From: Pseudomonadota bacterium
GTDB lineage: Bacteria; Pseudomonadota; Gammaproteobacteria; Burkholderiales; Burkholderiaceae_C
Assembly (NCBI GenBank): GCA_021808525.1
Contig: JAKBBK010000025.1
Location: forward strand, 1-38,788
Direction: 5' to 3'
Length of the DNA stretch: 38,788 bases
In this document: in pieces, positions 1-10,971 of the stretch
Numbering within the stretch: the first letter of the stretch is position 1
How the letters are laid out: every line of letters begins with the position of its first letter
Notes under the pieces: generated by a model
Databases searched by the model: none
Seen by the model: only the letters and a program-made list of their open reading frames with translations
Told to the model about the DNA's origin: nothing
Made by a program: the position numbers and the translations under genes

Positions 1-127
1 TCACGTCGCCATGCGCGAAGTTGATCAGGTTGACGATCCCGTAGACCATCGTGTATCCCAGTGCCACCAGGGCATACATGCTGCCCAGCACCAGGCCGTT
101 CACCAACTGCTGAATAAAGGTTTGCAT
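1..127 (-). CDS. livH: Branched-chain amino acid ABC transporter permease, N-terminal part (partial)
   Basis: Reading leftward from an ATG at 127, the first 42 codons give a protein beginning MQTFIQQLVNGLVLGSMYAL and running through a hydrophobic stretch to NLINFAHGDV. This start and the FAHGD motif are typical of LivH, one of two inner-membrane permease subunits of the high-affinity Leu/Ile/Val (or amide/urea) ABC importer. Only the first membrane segment and the following loop are inside the window; the rest lies to the left. The substrate cannot be told from this fragment. It is the first gene of its unit on this side, since the next gene upstream (rarA) ends 433 bases away on the same strand, so its promoter should lie in that gap. 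Confidence 0.85.
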   Translation of the reverse strand, partial: MQTFIQQLVNGLVLGSMYALVALGYTMVYGIVNLINFAHGDV

Positions 128-560
128 CCCGAAAGTCCTTGTGGGTACGGTGCACGCGATGCGGTTACCCATGCGACCTCGGGGTTTCGCGGGAGGTGAT
201 CCCGCGCTTCCCCCGCCGGGGCTCCGCCCGTGCCTGGTGGGCTCGGACGGGACTCCGGCATGCCGATGAGTCTCCTGATGGCAGACCACTCAGGCGCACC
301 CGTGATCTTGCCGACTTTGTAGGTTTAACCGGTAATGATAACCACGGGGATTAACCCGTCTCCCCCACAGGCCGGGGGCAAGACCTGTTGCACGATGTTC
401 CCGATCTGTGCTCGGCGCCGGCACGCGAGCGTGCGCCGCGCCGGGAGCCGCCGCGCGCGAGGCCCCGCCCCCCGTGCGGGGAGCAAGATGCATGCCCGCA
501 TGCTGCAGCGCAGGAAAGCGCGAGGCCGCGCCGGCGCGCGATTGCGTTCGCGCGGCAGGC
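128..560. other. Intergenic region between rarA and livH
   Basis: This 433-base gap follows the rarA stop and precedes livH, both read leftward. I see no credible gene in it. Its middle (about 305-350) is the only AT-richer part and holds an interrupted repeat, GGTTTAACC followed by GGTAATGATAACC, which could belong to the livH promoter or an operator. The half nearest rarA (about 400-560) is extremely GC-rich with several GC hairpins but no T-tract, so no intrinsic terminator can be claimed. Confidence 0.5.
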
Positions 561-1994
561 TCAATCCCCCGGGAACTCGCCGGGCTGCTGCAACGGGGGG
601 GGCGTGGAAAGGCCCGTGGATTCGTCGCCACGCGCGCCGGGCGCGCCCGAACGCGCCTGCCGGTTCAAGCGCCGCAACTCGGCCAGGCGCTCGCCCAGGC
701 GCGCCTCCAGGCCGCGGGGCGTGGGGCGGTACAGCCGGGCCTCCGGCATGCCCTGGGGGAAGTAGCGCTCGCCGGCGGCGAAGGCACCGGGCTCGTCATG
801 GGCATAGCGGTACTCGGCGCCCGCACCGATTTCGCGCATCAGGCGCGTGGGTGCATTGCGCAGGTGCATGGGCACCGGGGCGCTGCCATGCCGGCGCACC
901 AGTTCGCGCGCCTCGCCGGCGGCCAGGTAGGCGGCGTTGGACTTGGGTGCCAGCGCCAGGTACAGCACGGCCTGCGCCAGCGCCAGCTCGCCCTCGGGGC
1001 TGCCCAGGCGCTCGTAGGCGGCCATCGCGTCCAGGCTGAGCGACAGCGCCCGGGGATCGGCCAGGCCGATGTCCTCGCTGGCCATGCGGATGAGGCGCCT
1101 GCCGATGTAGGCGGCGTCCACGCCGCCGTCGACCATGCGCGAGAACCAGTACAGGGCGGCGTCGGGATCGCTGCCGCGCACCGACTTGTGCAAGGCCGAG
1201 ATGACGTCGTAGAACTGGTCGCCCCCCTTGTCGTAGCGCCGCAGGGACTCCGCCAGCGCGGATTGCAGCAGGGCCATGTCCACGCTGGCGCTGCCCGTCG
1301 CCCGGGCCGTGGCGGCCACCGCCTCGACGGCGTTGAGCAGTCGCCTGCCGTCGCCGTCGGCGTGCTCGGCCAGCAGGCGCAAGGCCTCGGCGTCGATGTC
1401 CAGCCCGCCGCAGGCCTGCAGGCCGCGGCGGGCCAGCAACTCCAGCTCCTGCGGCTGCAGCGATTGCAGCACGTACACGGTGGCGCGCGACAGCAGGGCG
1501 CTGTTGACCTCGAAGGAGGGATTCTCGGTGGTCGCGCCGATGAAGGTGAACAGACCCGACTCGACATGCGGCAGGAAGGCGTCCTGCTGGCTCTTGTTGA
1601 AGCGGTGCACCTCGTCGACGAACACCAGCGTGGGCTGCCCGGCGGCGCGCGCGGCCTGCGCCTGCACCACGGCCTCGCGAATTTCCTTGACCCCCGCGAG
1701 CACGGCGGAAATGGCGATGAAATGGGCGCCGAAACGCTGGGCGATGAGCCGCGCCAGCGTGGTCTTGCCCACGCCAGGGGGCCCCCACAGGATCATGGAA
1801 TGCAGGCGCCTGGTATCGAAGGCCAGGCGCAGGGGCTTGCCGGGCGCCAGCAGGTGCGCCTGACCGATCACCTCGTCGATGCCGCGCGGGCGCAGGCGCT
1901 CGGCCAGCGGCGCCTCGGCCGCGGCCGCGCCGGAGTCTCCCGCGTGCACGGGATCCTGCGGGTCGGGGTCGAACAGGTCGGCGCTGCGGGCCAT
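561..1994 (-). CDS. rarA: Replication-associated recombination protein A (MgsA/RarA), AAA+ ATPase
   Basis: RarA is a clamp-loader-like AAA+ ATPase that acts at stalled replication forks. From the ATG at 1994 the protein has 477 residues, normal for the family. Visible motifs are Walker A GPPGVGKTT (about residues 71-79), Walker B with DEVH (about 127-130), sensor 1 IGATTENPS (about 152-160) and the arginine-finger region ALLSR ending at R170. The C-terminal half carries the usual RarA tetramerisation region, including YFPQGMPEARLY near the end. A GTG at 2024 in the same frame would add ten residues and overlap the lolA stop; neither start has a strong ribosome site, and ATG 1994 was preferred. 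It lies 19 bases after lolA and is probably co-transcribed with it. Confidence 0.96.
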   Translation of the reverse strand: MARSADLFDPDPQDPVHAGDSGAAAAEAPLAERLRPRGIDEVIGQAHLLAPGKPLRLAFDTRRLHSMILWGPPGVGKTTLARLIAQRFGAHFIAISAVLAGVKEIREAVVQAQAARAAGQPTLVFVDEVHRFNKSQQDAFLPHVESGLFTFIGATTENPSFEVNSALLSRATVYVLQSLQPQELELLARRGLQACGGLDIDAEALRLLAEHADGDGRRLLNAVEAVAATARATGSASVDMALLQSALAESLRRYDKGGDQFYDVISALHKSVRGSDPDAALYWFSRMVDGGVDAAYIGRRLIRMASEDIGLADPRALSLSLDAMAAYERLGSPEGELALAQAVLYLALAPKSNAAYLAAGEARELVRRHGSAPVPMHLRNAPTRLMREIGAGAEYRYAHDEPGAFAAGERYFPQGMPEARLYRPTPRGLEARLGERLAELRRLNRQARSGAPGARGDESTGLSTPPPLQQPGEFPGD

Positions 1995-2013
1995 GGCCGG
2001 CTCGCGCGAGGCC

Positions 2014-2685
2014 TCAGGCCCCACCCGGGCGAATCACCGCGGCCCCCAGGGGCGGCGTGAACTCGAAGGTCCCGGCGGGAAAACGCGGATTCGCCTGCTG
2101 CGCGCTGAAGCGGATGGTCGAGGTTCGGCGGAAGGCGTCGCGCAGCACCATCTCGTCCAGCTGCGGGCCCCGCGCGCCCTCGCGCAGGCCCAGGCGCACC
2201 CAGACGAAGGAACTGTCGGCGCTGCGCGGAGTGGCCTGCACCCATTGCAGGCCCCCTTGCTCCGGCAGGGCCTGGAGCCGGAACACCTTCTGCACGTCGG
2301 CACCCGACAACAGGGCCGCCGGGGTGTTGCCCAAGGCCTGGGTCTGGGTGCTGATGGTCACCTGGTCGAGGTCGTGGTCGTAGGTCCAGATGGTGGTTCC
2401 GTCGCTGACGATGTCCTGGCGGTAGGGCTTGAGGTAGACCCAGCGGAAACGCCCCGGGCGCTCGAAGGAGAAGCTGCCGGAGGACAGCTGCGGCGCGCCG
2501 CCCTTGGCGGTCTGCACGCTTTGCGTGAACTCGGCCTGCGCGCCGCGGGTATCGTGCAGCCACTGTTGCAGCAGCGCCAACCCGTCGGAAGGCGCGGCCA
2601 CGGCCAGCGGCAGCGTGGCGCCGAACAGGGCCAGGCCCAGCAGCAGGCGCCGGCGGGCGGGAAGGTGAACCGGGAAGCGGGACAT
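2014..2685 (-). CDS. lolA: Outer-membrane lipoprotein carrier protein LolA
   Basis: LolA is the periplasmic chaperone that carries lipoproteins from LolCDE in the inner membrane to LolB in the outer membrane. The 223-residue product starts with a clear signal peptide: a basic segment (ARRR), a hydrophobic core (LLLGLALFGATLPLAV) and a probable cleavage after AVA near residue 30. The mature part has the LolA pattern, including AEFTQSVQTAKG, GSFSFERPGRFRWVY and the DQVTI region. The ATG at 2685 was chosen over an upstream ATG at 2721 because it places the signal peptide at the N-terminus and has a GAGG about eight bases upstream. It sits between ftsK and rarA on the same strand, a common arrangement in Burkholderiales. 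Confidence 0.95.
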   Translation of the reverse strand: MSRFPVHLPARRRLLLGLALFGATLPLAVAAPSDGLALLQQWLHDTRGAQAEFTQSVQTAKGGAPQLSSGSFSFERPGRFRWVYLKPYRQDIVSDGTTIWTYDHDLDQVTISTQTQALGNTPAALLSGADVQKVFRLQALPEQGGLQWVQATPRSADSSFVWVRLGLREGARGPQLDEMVLRDAFRRTSTIRFSAQQANPRFPAGTFEFTPPLGAAVIRPGGA

Positions 2686-2757
2686 CACGGGTGCCTCTGG
2701 GGAACGGAAGTCGTGGAACATGGGGATGCGATGGCGCCTGCAGGCCCCGCGCGGAAC

Positions 2758-5094
2758 TCAGGATTCCCCGCGCGCGGGCACCAGGATGTCGCGGTTGCCG
2801 TTGCTCGAAAGGGCCGAGACCAGGCCGGCCTTCTCCATCTGGTCCAGCAGGCGCGCCGATCGGTTGTAGCCGATGCGCAGGTGGCGCTGCACCAGGGAGA
2901 TCGAGGCCTTGCGGCTCTGCAGCACGATCTGCACCGCCTGGTCGTACAGCGGGTCGCTCTCGGCATCGCCCCCGGCGCCGTCGAATCCCCCGCCCTCGCC
3001 ATCGGCGCCGAGCTCGGGCTCGAGCAGGCCGGGCACGTAATCGGGCTCGCCCTGCGTCTTGAGCTGTTCGACCACGCGATGCACCTCGGAGTCGGAGACG
3101 AAGGCTCCATGCACGCGCTGCGGCGCGCCCGAGCCGGGTGGCAGGTACAGCATGTCGCCCATGCCCAGCAGGCTCTCGGCGCCCATCTGGTCGAGGATGG
3201 TGCGGGAGTCGACCTTGCTGGACACCTGGAAGGCGATACGCGTGGGGATGTTGGCCTTGATCAGGCCGGTGATCACGTCGACGCTGGGGCGCTGCGTGGC
3301 CAGGATCAGGTGGATGCCCGCGGCGCGCGCCTTTTGCGCCAGGCGGGCGATGAGCTCCTCGATCTTCTTGCCCACCACCATCATCAGGTCGGCCAGCTCG
3401 TCGATGACCACCACGATGAAGGGCATGTGCTCCAGGGGCTCCGGGCTCTCCGGGGTCAGCGACAGGGGGTTGGGCACGTGCTCGCCGCGCTGCGCGGCCT
3501 CGGCGATGCGCGCGTTGTAGCTGGCCAGGTTGCGCACGCCCAGCTTGCTCATGACCTTGTAGCGCCGGTCCATCTCGCCCACGCACCAGTTCAGCGCATG
3601 CGCGGCCTGCTTCATGTCGGTGACCACGGGCGCCAGCAGGTGCGGGATGCCCTCGTACACGCTGAGCTCGAGCATCTTCGGGTCGATCATGATCAGCCGC
3701 ACCTGGCGCGCCTCGGCCTTGTACAGCAGGCTGAGGATCATGGCGTTGACACCCACCGACTTGCCGGATCCGGTGGTGCCCGCCACCAGCAGATGCGGCA
3801 TGCGCCCCAGGTCGGCCACCACCGGGTTGCCCACGATGTCCTTGCCCAGGCCCATGCTGAGCATGGACTGCGCGTCGTTGTAGACCTGCGAGCCCAGGAT
3901 CTCGCCCAGCCCGATGGTCTGGCGCTTGGCGTTGGGAAGTTCCAGCGCCATCGTGTTCTTGCCGGGGATGGTTTCCACCACCCGGATGCTCACCAGGGAC
4001 AGCGCGCGCGCCAGGTCGCGGGACAGCCCCACCACCTGCGCGCCCTTCACGCCGGGTTCGGGCTCCACCTCGTAGCGCGTGATCACCGGGCCGGGAAGCG
4101 CCGCGACCACGCGCACCGACACGCCGAAGTCCTTGAGCTTCTTCTCGATCAGGCGGGAGGTGAACTCCAGGGTCTCGGCGGACACCGCGTCGCGCGCCGC
4201 CTGCGCCTGATCGAGCAGGTCCAGCGTGGGCAGGGCCGAGTTGGGCATGTCCTGGAACAGCGCCTTCTGGCGCTCGCGCTGCACCCGCGGCGACTGCGCC
4301 ACCTGCACGACGGCCGGCTCGATGAACACGGGCGCGAACACCTCCTCCGCCTCTCGCGCGGCCTGGTCCTGCACGTCGGCCTCGCGCTCGCGCAGGGCCT
4401 GCTGGCCGGCCTCGCGATCCTGGCGCAGGGCCCGACGCTCGCGCAGGCGGGTCCAGGCCCATTCGATGCCCGTGCCCGTGCGCTCGGCGGCGTCGACCCA
4501 GCTGAAGCGCCCGAACCACGACAGCGCCAGCAGGAAGACCCCCAGCAGCACGATGGCGCTTCCGGTGAAGCCCAGCAGATGCTGCAGCGCCCCGCCCAGC
4601 CAGGAGCCGATGACCCCGCCGGCCTGGCCCGGGAGCAGCGCTCCCAGATGCCACAGCCGGGTCGCTTCGAGCGCCGCGCTGGACAGGGGCAGCAGCGCCA
4701 GCCCGGCCGCGAAACCCAGGCGACGCCACCAGCGCGGGGGCTCGGCCGGCTCGGCCGGCTCCAAGGCCGCCGGATGGGCGTTGCGCCAGGCCCGCAGCAG
4801 GCCGTACAGGCCCATGGGCAGGATCCACAGCGCGGAAAAACCGAACAGGAAGTACAGGATGTCGGCGGCCCAGGCGCCGGCCGTGCCCACCAGATTGGCC
4901 GTGGCATGCGAGGCGGAGCCGGAAGTCGACCACGAGGGATCGTCGCGGTGGTAGCTGAGCAGGGCCAGCAACAGCAGCAGCCAGGCGATGGCGCCGCTGG
5001 CCAGACGCAGTTCGGCGAGCAGGCGGCTCTTGCGCGCGGCCGGGCGTCGCGCCTCGTTGCGCGCACCGATCCAGGGCAGGGAAAAACGACTCAA
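2758..5094 (-). CDS. ftsK: DNA translocase FtsK
   Basis: FtsK anchors at the division septum and pumps chromosomal DNA so that terminus dimers can be resolved. The 778-residue product has about four membrane helices within residues 35-200, a charged linker (about 200-280) much shorter than in E. coli FtsK, and the motor: Walker [10 protein letters not shown] at about 438-446 and Walker [11 protein letters not shown] at about 561-570. The last roughly 65 residues form the winged-helix gamma domain (RQ-type segment [20 protein letters not shown]) that reads KOPS sites. The start used is a TTG at 5094 with no clear ribosome site, so the exact N-terminus is uncertain. It is followed by lolA 72 bases later, and the Crp/Fnr gene lies immediately upstream on the same strand. 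Confidence 0.96.
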   Translation of the reverse strand: MSRFSLPWIGARNEARRPAARKSRLLAELRLASGAIAWLLLLLALLSYHRDDPSWSTSGSASHATANLVGTAGAWAADILYFLFGFSALWILPMGLYGLLRAWRNAHPAALEPAEPAEPPRWWRRLGFAAGLALLPLSSAALEATRLWHLGALLPGQAGGVIGSWLGGALQHLLGFTGSAIVLLGVFLLALSWFGRFSWVDAAERTGTGIEWAWTRLRERRALRQDREAGQQALREREADVQDQAAREAEEVFAPVFIEPAVVQVAQSPRVQRERQKALFQDMPNSALPTLDLLDQAQAARDAVSAETLEFTSRLIEKKLKDFGVSVRVVAALPGPVITRYEVEPEPGVKGAQVVGLSRDLARALSLVSIRVVETIPGKNTMALELPNAKRQTIGLGEILGSQVYNDAQSMLSMGLGKDIVGNPVVADLGRMPHLLVAGTTGSGKSVGVNAMILSLLYKAEARQVRLIMIDPKMLELSVYEGIPHLLAPVVTDMKQAAHALNWCVGEMDRRYKVMSKLGVRNLASYNARIAEAAQRGEHVPNPLSLTPESPEPLEHMPFIVVVIDELADLMMVVGKKIEELIARLAQKARAAGIHLILATQRPSVDVITGLIKANIPTRIAFQVSSKVDSRTILDQMGAESLLGMGDMLYLPPGSGAPQRVHGAFVSDSEVHRVVEQLKTQGEPDYVPGLLEPELGADGEGGGFDGAGGDAESDPLYDQAVQIVLQSRKASISLVQRHLRIGYNRSARLLDQMEKAGLVSALSSNGNRDILVPARGES

Positions 5095-5137
5095 GGTTGC
5101 AACGGGGAAGTACGCCGTCGGTGCGCGTCGGCGCGGC

Positions 5138-5809
5138 TCAGGTCATGTTGGCGATGCGATCGCGCACCACCAGCGAGCCGTCGTCGCGCTCGACCACCAG
5201 CGACTGTTGTTCGAAATCCTTCATCACGCGGCTGACCATCTCGCGGGAGGCGCCGACCATCTTGGCCAGGTCCTGGCGTGACGGCTTGTTGCGCACGATG
5301 CGCTCGGCGCCGTCGGCCTCGCTCATTTCCAGCAGGGCGCGCGCAACGCGCCCATAGACGTCCAGCAGGGCCAGCGACTCGATCTTGCGATCGGCTCCGC
5401 GCAGGCGGTGCACCAGGCCGCGCATGATGGAAAAACTCATGCTCGTGTTCTCGGGCAGACTTTGCAGGAAGGCCACGCGCCCGAGCATCAGCACGTCGGT
5501 CTGCACCTCGGCGATGACGGAGGCCGAGTGCGGCTGGCCGTCGATCAGGCTCATCTCGCCCACGTGGTCGCCGGGGTGCAGCACCGCCAGGATCACCTCG
5601 CGCCCGCGCGAATCCACGCTGATCACCCGCGCGCGCCCGGCGAGGATGATGAACAGCGCGTTCGAGCGGCCGCCCTGCTCGACCAGGCATTCGCCGCGCT
5701 TGTAGCGCTTCTTGACGATGGACTGAGACAGCGTCCAGGCTTGCGCCTCGGTGAGCACCGAGAACATCGGCACGCGCCGTACCAGATCGATATTCGAGAT
5801 CGCAACCAT
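5138..5809 (-). CDS. Crp/Fnr-family transcriptional regulator
   Basis: This 223-residue protein has a cyclic-nucleotide-binding-like beta-roll (about residues 15-130, with GECLVEQG and [17 protein letters not shown]) followed by a Crp-type winged helix-turn-helix ([27 protein letters not shown], about 175-200). It has no N-terminal cysteine cluster, so it is not a canonical [4Fe-4S] Fnr. The beta-roll segment [13 protein letters not shown] resembles the cAMP-site region of Crp, but ligand binding cannot be decided by eye. ATG 5809 was chosen because relatives start just before SNIDLVRR and a GGCGGA precedes it; ATG 5839 would add ten residues. It is divergent from trxB and lies 43 bases upstream of ftsK, a conserved betaproteobacterial neighbourhood. 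Its targets are unknown. Confidence 0.92.
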   Translation of the reverse strand: MVAISNIDLVRRVPMFSVLTEAQAWTLSQSIVKKRYKRGECLVEQGGRSNALFIILAGRARVISVDSRGREVILAVLHPGDHVGEMSLIDGQPHSASVIAEVQTDVLMLGRVAFLQSLPENTSMSFSIMRGLVHRLRGADRKIESLALLDVYGRVARALLEMSEADGAERIVRNKPSRQDLAKMVGASREMVSRVMKDFEQQSLVVERDDGSLVVRDRIANMT

Positions 5810-5897
5810 GTCGTGTCCGCCGCTGTTGCCCATGTGCATGCTAACCCAGCGCGGCGCCGGCCGAGCGGCCCCGGCGCCCTCGGGGGCCGCGCCCTAG

Positions 5898-6944
<1,047 letters not shown>

Positions 6945-6983
6945 GTCCGGCCGCCCGGGTCCGGCGCCCCCGGCGCGGCGCCC

Positions 6984-7574
6984 TCAGCCCTGGGCGGGCG
7001 GCGGGGCGTTCAGGAAATGCGCCCGGTAGTGCAGCAGCTCGTCGATGGACTCGTGGATGTCGGCCAGCGCGGTGTGCTCCTGGCGCTTCTTGAACGACGC
7101 GTGCACCTCCGGACGCCAGCGCCGGGCCAGTTCCTTGAGGGTGCTGACGTCCAGGTTGCGGTAGTGGAAAAAAGCCTCCAGGCGGGGCATCCAGCGCGCC
7201 ATGAAGCGCCGATCCTGGCAGATGCTGTTGCCGCACATGGGGCTCTTGCCCGCCGGCACGTAGCGGGCCGCGAAATCGATCATCGCCTGCTCGGCCTGGC
7301 GCTCGTCCACGGTGCTGGCCGCCACCCGCGCGGTCAGACCCGAGCGCCCGTGGGTCCCCTGGTTCCAGGCGTCCATCGCGGCCATCACCTCGGCCGGCTG
7401 GTGCACCGCCACCACGGGCCCCTCGACCCGGCGCGTGACCTGGGCGTCGGTGACCACCAGCGCCACCTCGATGATGCGGTCGTTCAGCGGGTCCAGTCCG
7501 GTCATCTCCATGTCGACCCACAGGAGATTGGATTCATGCAAAGGCAGATCGGGGGCGTTCGGGAGGGTGCTCAT
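6984..7574 (-). CDS. orn: Oligoribonuclease
   Basis: Orn is a 3'-5' exoribonuclease that degrades di- and very short oligoribonucleotides, finishing RNA decay and pGpG turnover. The 196-residue product carries the DEDDh layout: DMEMTGLD near residue 20 gives the first Asp and Glu, further acidic positions follow (for example near [10 protein letters not shown]), and [11 protein letters not shown] near the end gives the catalytic His and last Asp. ATG 7574 was chosen because only a short leader precedes [10 protein letters not shown], as in the family; the frame remains open far upstream but that part is not Orn-like. It is divergent from the M48 protease gene. With the EAL-domain protein at 12316-14778 it could form the two-step c-di-GMP to pGpG to GMP route. 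Confidence 0.95.
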   Translation of the reverse strand: MSTLPNAPDLPLHESNLLWVDMEMTGLDPLNDRIIEVALVVTDAQVTRRVEGPVVAVHQPAEVMAAMDAWNQGTHGRSGLTARVAASTVDERQAEQAMIDFAARYVPAGKSPMCGNSICQDRRFMARWMPRLEAFFHYRNLDVSTLKELARRWRPEVHASFKKRQEHTALADIHESIDELLHYRAHFLNAPPPAQG

Positions 7575-7736
7575 GCGCGCGAGGCGGGGGGCCGGGCCCG
7601 CGGCACATCGCGGCCGCGCGCCGACACCACGCGAATGGGATAATGGGCACGCCGCGCGAATCGCGCGCGGCGCATCGAATCCGCATTCTCGCATGCCCCC
7701 TGCCCACGCCCGACGGCCCGCCGCCCGGACCCTCCC

Positions 7737-9023
7737 ATGAGCGCCTCCCGCATTTCCCTGATGCTCAGCTGGGGCTTCGCCATCGCCCTGCTGCTGGCCA
7801 CGGCGCTGCGCCTGTGGCTGGGCCTGCGCCAGATCCGCCACGTGCAGCGCCACCGCGATCGCGTGCCCGAGGCCTTCGCCGGGGTGATCGGGGCCGAGGC
7901 CCACCGCAAGGCGGCCGACTACACCAGCGCGCGCCAGCGCCAGGGCCTGTGGCATGTGCTGTTCTCCGCCGCCGTCGTGCTGGGCTGGACCCTGCTGGGC
8001 GGCTTGCAGGCGCTGGCAAGGCTGAATTCCGCGATGTTCGGCGCCGGTCTGGGCGCCCAGTTGCTGCTGCTGGCGGAATTCGCCCTGATCGGCGCGCTGC
8101 TGGACCTGCCCTGGGACATCTGGCGCACCTTCGGGCTGGAGTCGCGCTTCGGCTTCAACCGCAGCACGCCGGCGCTGTTCGCGCTCGACCAGGTCAAGGG
8201 CCTGCTGCTGGGCGCGGTGCTGATGGCTCCGCTGGCCTGGCTGGTGCTGTGGCTGATGGGGACCAGCACCCTGTGGTGGCTCTGGGCCTGGGCCGGCTTC
8301 GCGGCTTTCAGCCTGGCCATGATGGTGATTTTTCCCACCTGGATCGCGCCGCTGTTCAACCGCTTCCAGCCCCTGCCGGACGGCGAGGTCAAGACCCGCG
8401 CGCAGGCGCTGATGCAGCGCTGCGGTTTCGCGCTGCAGGGCCTGTACGTGATGGACGGCTCGCGGCGCAGCGCGCACGCCAACGCCTATTTCACGGGCAT
8501 CGGCTCGGCGCGGCGCGTGGTGCTGTTCGACACCCTGCTGGGGCAGCTCGACGCCACGCAGATCGAGGCCGTGCTGGCGCACGAGGTCGGTCACTACAAG
8601 CGGCGCCACATCCAGCAGCGCCTGGTGCTGACCCTGGCGATGAGCCTGGCCGGATTCGCCCTGCTGGGGCTGCTGGCCTCGCGCAGCTGGTTCTACACCG
8701 GGCTGGGATTCGAGCCCGAGCTGCTGGGCAGCAACGCGGCCGCGGCGCTGCTGCTGTTCAGCCTGGCGTTGCCCGTGTTCGGGGTGTTCGTCACGCCGCT
8801 GAGCGCCGCCTGGTCGCGCCGCCACGAGTTCGAGGCCGACGCCTACGCGGCGCGGCACAGCGACGCGCGGGCGCTGGGCAGCGCGCTGCTGCGCATGTAC
8901 CGGGACAACGCGTCCACGCTCACGCCCGACCCCTGGTTCGTGCGCTTCTACTACAGCCATCCGCCCGCGCTGCAGCGCCTGGCGCGCCTGGGGCTTCCCG
9001 CGGCGTCGCCCGCGCTCGGCTGA
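7737..9023 (+). CDS. Ste24-type M48 family membrane metalloprotease
   Basis: This 428-residue protein resembles the integral-membrane zinc peptidase family M48A (CAAX prenyl protease 1 / Ste24). The zinc motif HEVGH is at about 282-286 and the third ligand is probably Glu364 in HEFEAD. Several hydrophobic segments surround it: about 7-30, 72-95, 105-125, 155-200, 295-320 and 335-355. SRFGFNRST (about 136-144) is also family-typical. Bacterial members are not known to process prenylated proteins and are presumed to act in membrane protein quality control, so the substrate is unknown. It is followed by rsgA after only ten bases, suggesting co-transcription. A GATAAT at 7639-7644 is a possible -10. 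Confidence 0.92.
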   Translation: MSASRISLMLSWGFAIALLLATALRLWLGLRQIRHVQRHRDRVPEAFAGVIGAEAHRKAADYTSARQRQGLWHVLFSAAVVLGWTLLGGLQALARLNSAMFGAGLGAQLLLLAEFALIGALLDLPWDIWRTFGLESRFGFNRSTPALFALDQVKGLLLGAVLMAPLAWLVLWLMGTSTLWWLWAWAGFAAFSLAMMVIFPTWIAPLFNRFQPLPDGEVKTRAQALMQRCGFALQGLYVMDGSRRSAHANAYFTGIGSARRVVLFDTLLGQLDATQIEAVLAHEVGHYKRRHIQQRLVLTLAMSLAGFALLGLLASRSWFYTGLGFEPELLGSNAAAALLLFSLALPVFGVFVTPLSAAWSRRHEFEADAYAARHSDARALGSALLRMYRDNASTLTPDPWFVRFYYSHPPALQRLARLGLPAASPALG

Positions 9024-9033
9024 TCCGGCCCTC

Positions 9034-9972
9034 GTGCGCAGGCCTTCGCCCCCGCGCGCCGCGCCGGCATCGCAGCCGGCGGCCGGCGTGCGCGCGCGCA
9101 TCGTCGGCGCCTTCGGCCGTAATTACCTGGCCGACGACGGCTCCGCGGTACCCGTGGCCTGCGTGACCCGCGCCAAACGCAGCGACGTGGTCTGCGGAGA
9201 CCAGGTGCTGCTGCAGCCCGGCGACCCCGCGCTCATCCTGCAGGTGCTGCCCAGGCGCAACGTGCTGTGGCGCGAGGACGCCTGGCGCAGCAAGGTGTTC
9301 GCGGCCAACCTGGACCTGCTGATGGTGGTCACCGCGCCGGAGCCCGCGCCCAACCTGGATCTGGTGGGCCGTGCCCTGATCGCCGCGCGGGCCGAGGGCA
9401 TCGACACCCTGGTGCTGCTCAACAAATGCGAACTCGCCAGCGCCGCGGCGCTGCGCGAGCGCCTGCGCCCGCTGCAGGCCTGCGGGCAGGCGCTGCTGGA
9501 GCTTTCGGCGCGCGAGCATCCGGCGCAGGCCCTGGAACGGCTGCGCCCGTGGCTGAGCGAGCGCACCTGCATGCTGATCGGCGCCTCCGGCGTGGGCAAG
9601 TCCACGCTGGCCAATGCGCTGGTGCCGGGGCTGCAGGCGCAGACCCAGGCCCTGAGCGAGGCGCTCAACGCCGGGCGGCATACGACCACCAGCACGCGGC
9701 TGTGGAGCCTGCCCGGTTTCCCCGAGGGCAGCGCCCTGCTGGACTCGCCGGGTTTCCAGGCCTTCGGCCTGCATCACCTGAGCCTCACCCAGTTGCAGCA
9801 CGCCCTTCCCGAACTGGCACTGCGCATGGGCCAGTGCCGGTTCCAGAACTGCACCCATCGCCAGGAGCCCGGCTGCGTGGTGCGCGAAGCCGTGCAGGCC
9901 GGCCAGATCGACCCGGAGCGCTACGCGCTGTACCTGCGGGTACTCGACGAACTGCTCGCGCCGCGGCACTGA
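9034..9972 (+). CDS. rsgA: Small ribosomal subunit biogenesis GTPase RsgA
   Basis: RsgA is a circularly permuted GTPase that checks late 30S subunit maturation. The order of motifs shows the permutation: G4-like NKCE (about 129-132) comes before G1 GASGVGKST (about 181-189) and G3 DSPGF (about 235-239). An N-terminal OB-fold (about 20-90) and a C-terminal zinc site with [10 protein letters not shown] and GCVV complete the family layout at 312 residues. The start used is GTG 9034. The first fifteen or so residues are low-complexity Pro/Ala/Arg and poorly conserved, so a later start is possible. It lies ten bases after the M48 protease gene and converges with argF. Confidence 0.95.
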   Translation: MRRPSPPRAAPASQPAAGVRARIVGAFGRNYLADDGSAVPVACVTRAKRSDVVCGDQVLLQPGDPALILQVLPRRNVLWREDAWRSKVFAANLDLLMVVTAPEPAPNLDLVGRALIAARAEGIDTLVLLNKCELASAAALRERLRPLQACGQALLELSAREHPAQALERLRPWLSERTCMLIGASGVGKSTLANALVPGLQAQTQALSEALNAGRHTTTSTRLWSLPGFPEGSALLDSPGFQAFGLHHLSLTQLQHALPELALRMGQCRFQNCTHRQEPGCVVREAVQAGQIDPERYALYLRVLDELLAPRH

Positions 9973-10017
9973 GCCCGGCGCGGCAGGAGTGCGGGGTGGA
10001 GGGTGGGGGGCGCGGGC

Positions 10018-10959
10018 TCAGTCGGGAAGCTGGCCCAGCAGCATGAATTCCATCAGCGCCTTCTGCACGTGCAGCCGGTTCTCGGCCTCGTCCCACACCA
10101 CGCTTTGCGGACCGTCGATGACCTCGCCCTGCACCTCCTCGCCGCGGTGCGCGGGCAGGCAGTGCATGAACAGGGCCCGCGCGTCGGCCCGCGCCATCAT
10201 GCGGGTGTCGACCATGAAGCCCTGGAAGGCCTGCATGCGCTGTGCGTTCTCGGCCTCGTAGCCCATGCTGGTCCACACGTCGGTGGTGACCAGGTGGGCG
10301 CCCTCGCAGGCCTGCAGGGGATCGTCGAAACAGCGCAGGCAGGCGCGCTCGGCCTCGCTCACCGGATAGCCTGCGCGCTGCAGATCCACCCCATAGCCCT
10401 CGGGGCCGCTGAAGTGGACCTTGAAGCCGAGGATGGCCCCGGCCTGCAGCCAGGTGTAGAGCATGTTGTTGGCATCGCCCACCCAGGCCACGGTCTTGCC
10501 GGCGATGTCGCCGCGGTGCTCGATGTAGGTGAACACGTCGGCCAGCACCTGGCAGGGATGGAATTCGTTGGTCAACCCGTTGATCACCGGCACCCGCGAA
10601 TGGGCGGCGAAACGCTCGACGATGTCGTGGCCGTAGGTGCGGATCATGACCAGGTCGACCATGCGGGAAAACACCTGCGCGGCGTCCTCGATGGGCTCGC
10701 CGCGACCGAGCTGGCTGTCGCGGGTGTTGATGTAGATGGCGGCGCCGCCCAGCTGGTGCATGCCGGCCTCGAAACTCAGCCGGGTGCGGGTGGAGTGCTT
10801 CTCGAAAATCATCGCCAGCGTGCGGTCGACCAGGGGCTGGTGCATCTCGTAGCGCTTGAAGCGCGCCTTGATCAGGGAGCTGCGACGGAACAGGTAGGCG
10901 TATTCCTCGCGGTCGAGGTCGCTGAACTGCAGATAGTGGCGAGGCGCTTGGTGGCTCAT
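10018..10959 (-). CDS. argF: Ornithine carbamoyltransferase
   Basis: This enzyme makes citrulline from ornithine and carbamoyl phosphate in arginine biosynthesis. The 313-residue product has the carbamoyl-phosphate motif STRTR (in EKHSTRTRLSFE, about 54-65), HPCQ (in NEFHPCQVLADV), the ornithine-loop region around WTSMG, and HCLPAHRGEEV near the end. Length is normal for the anabolic form. It follows argD by 12 bases on the same strand, so the two form an argD-argF operon, the usual arrangement in Burkholderiales. Confidence 0.97.
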   Translation of the reverse strand: MSHQAPRHYLQFSDLDREEYAYLFRRSSLIKARFKRYEMHQPLVDRTLAMIFEKHSTRTRLSFEAGMHQLGGAAIYINTRDSQLGRGEPIEDAAQVFSRMVDLVMIRTYGHDIVERFAAHSRVPVINGLTNEFHPCQVLADVFTYIEHRGDIAGKTVAWVGDANNMLYTWLQAGAILGFKVHFSGPEGYGVDLQRAGYPVSEAERACLRCFDDPLQACEGAHLVTTDVWTSMGYEAENAQRMQAFQGFMVDTRMMARADARALFMHCLPAHRGEEVQGEVIDGPQSVVWDEAENRLHVQKALMEFMLLGQLPD

Positions 10960-10971
10960 CTCGGAGGCTCC

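Noticed and set aside
1868-4933. A 1021-codon minus-strand frame running across ftsK, lolA and rarA
   Set aside because: It is a shadow in another frame of three well-supported genes, with Arg/Gly/Ala-rich low-complexity sequence typical of high-GC DNA.
1879-5235. A 1118-codon plus-strand frame opposite rarA, lolA and ftsK
   Set aside because: Antisense shadow rich in His/Gln/Ala/Arg; the opposite strand carries clear family motifs.
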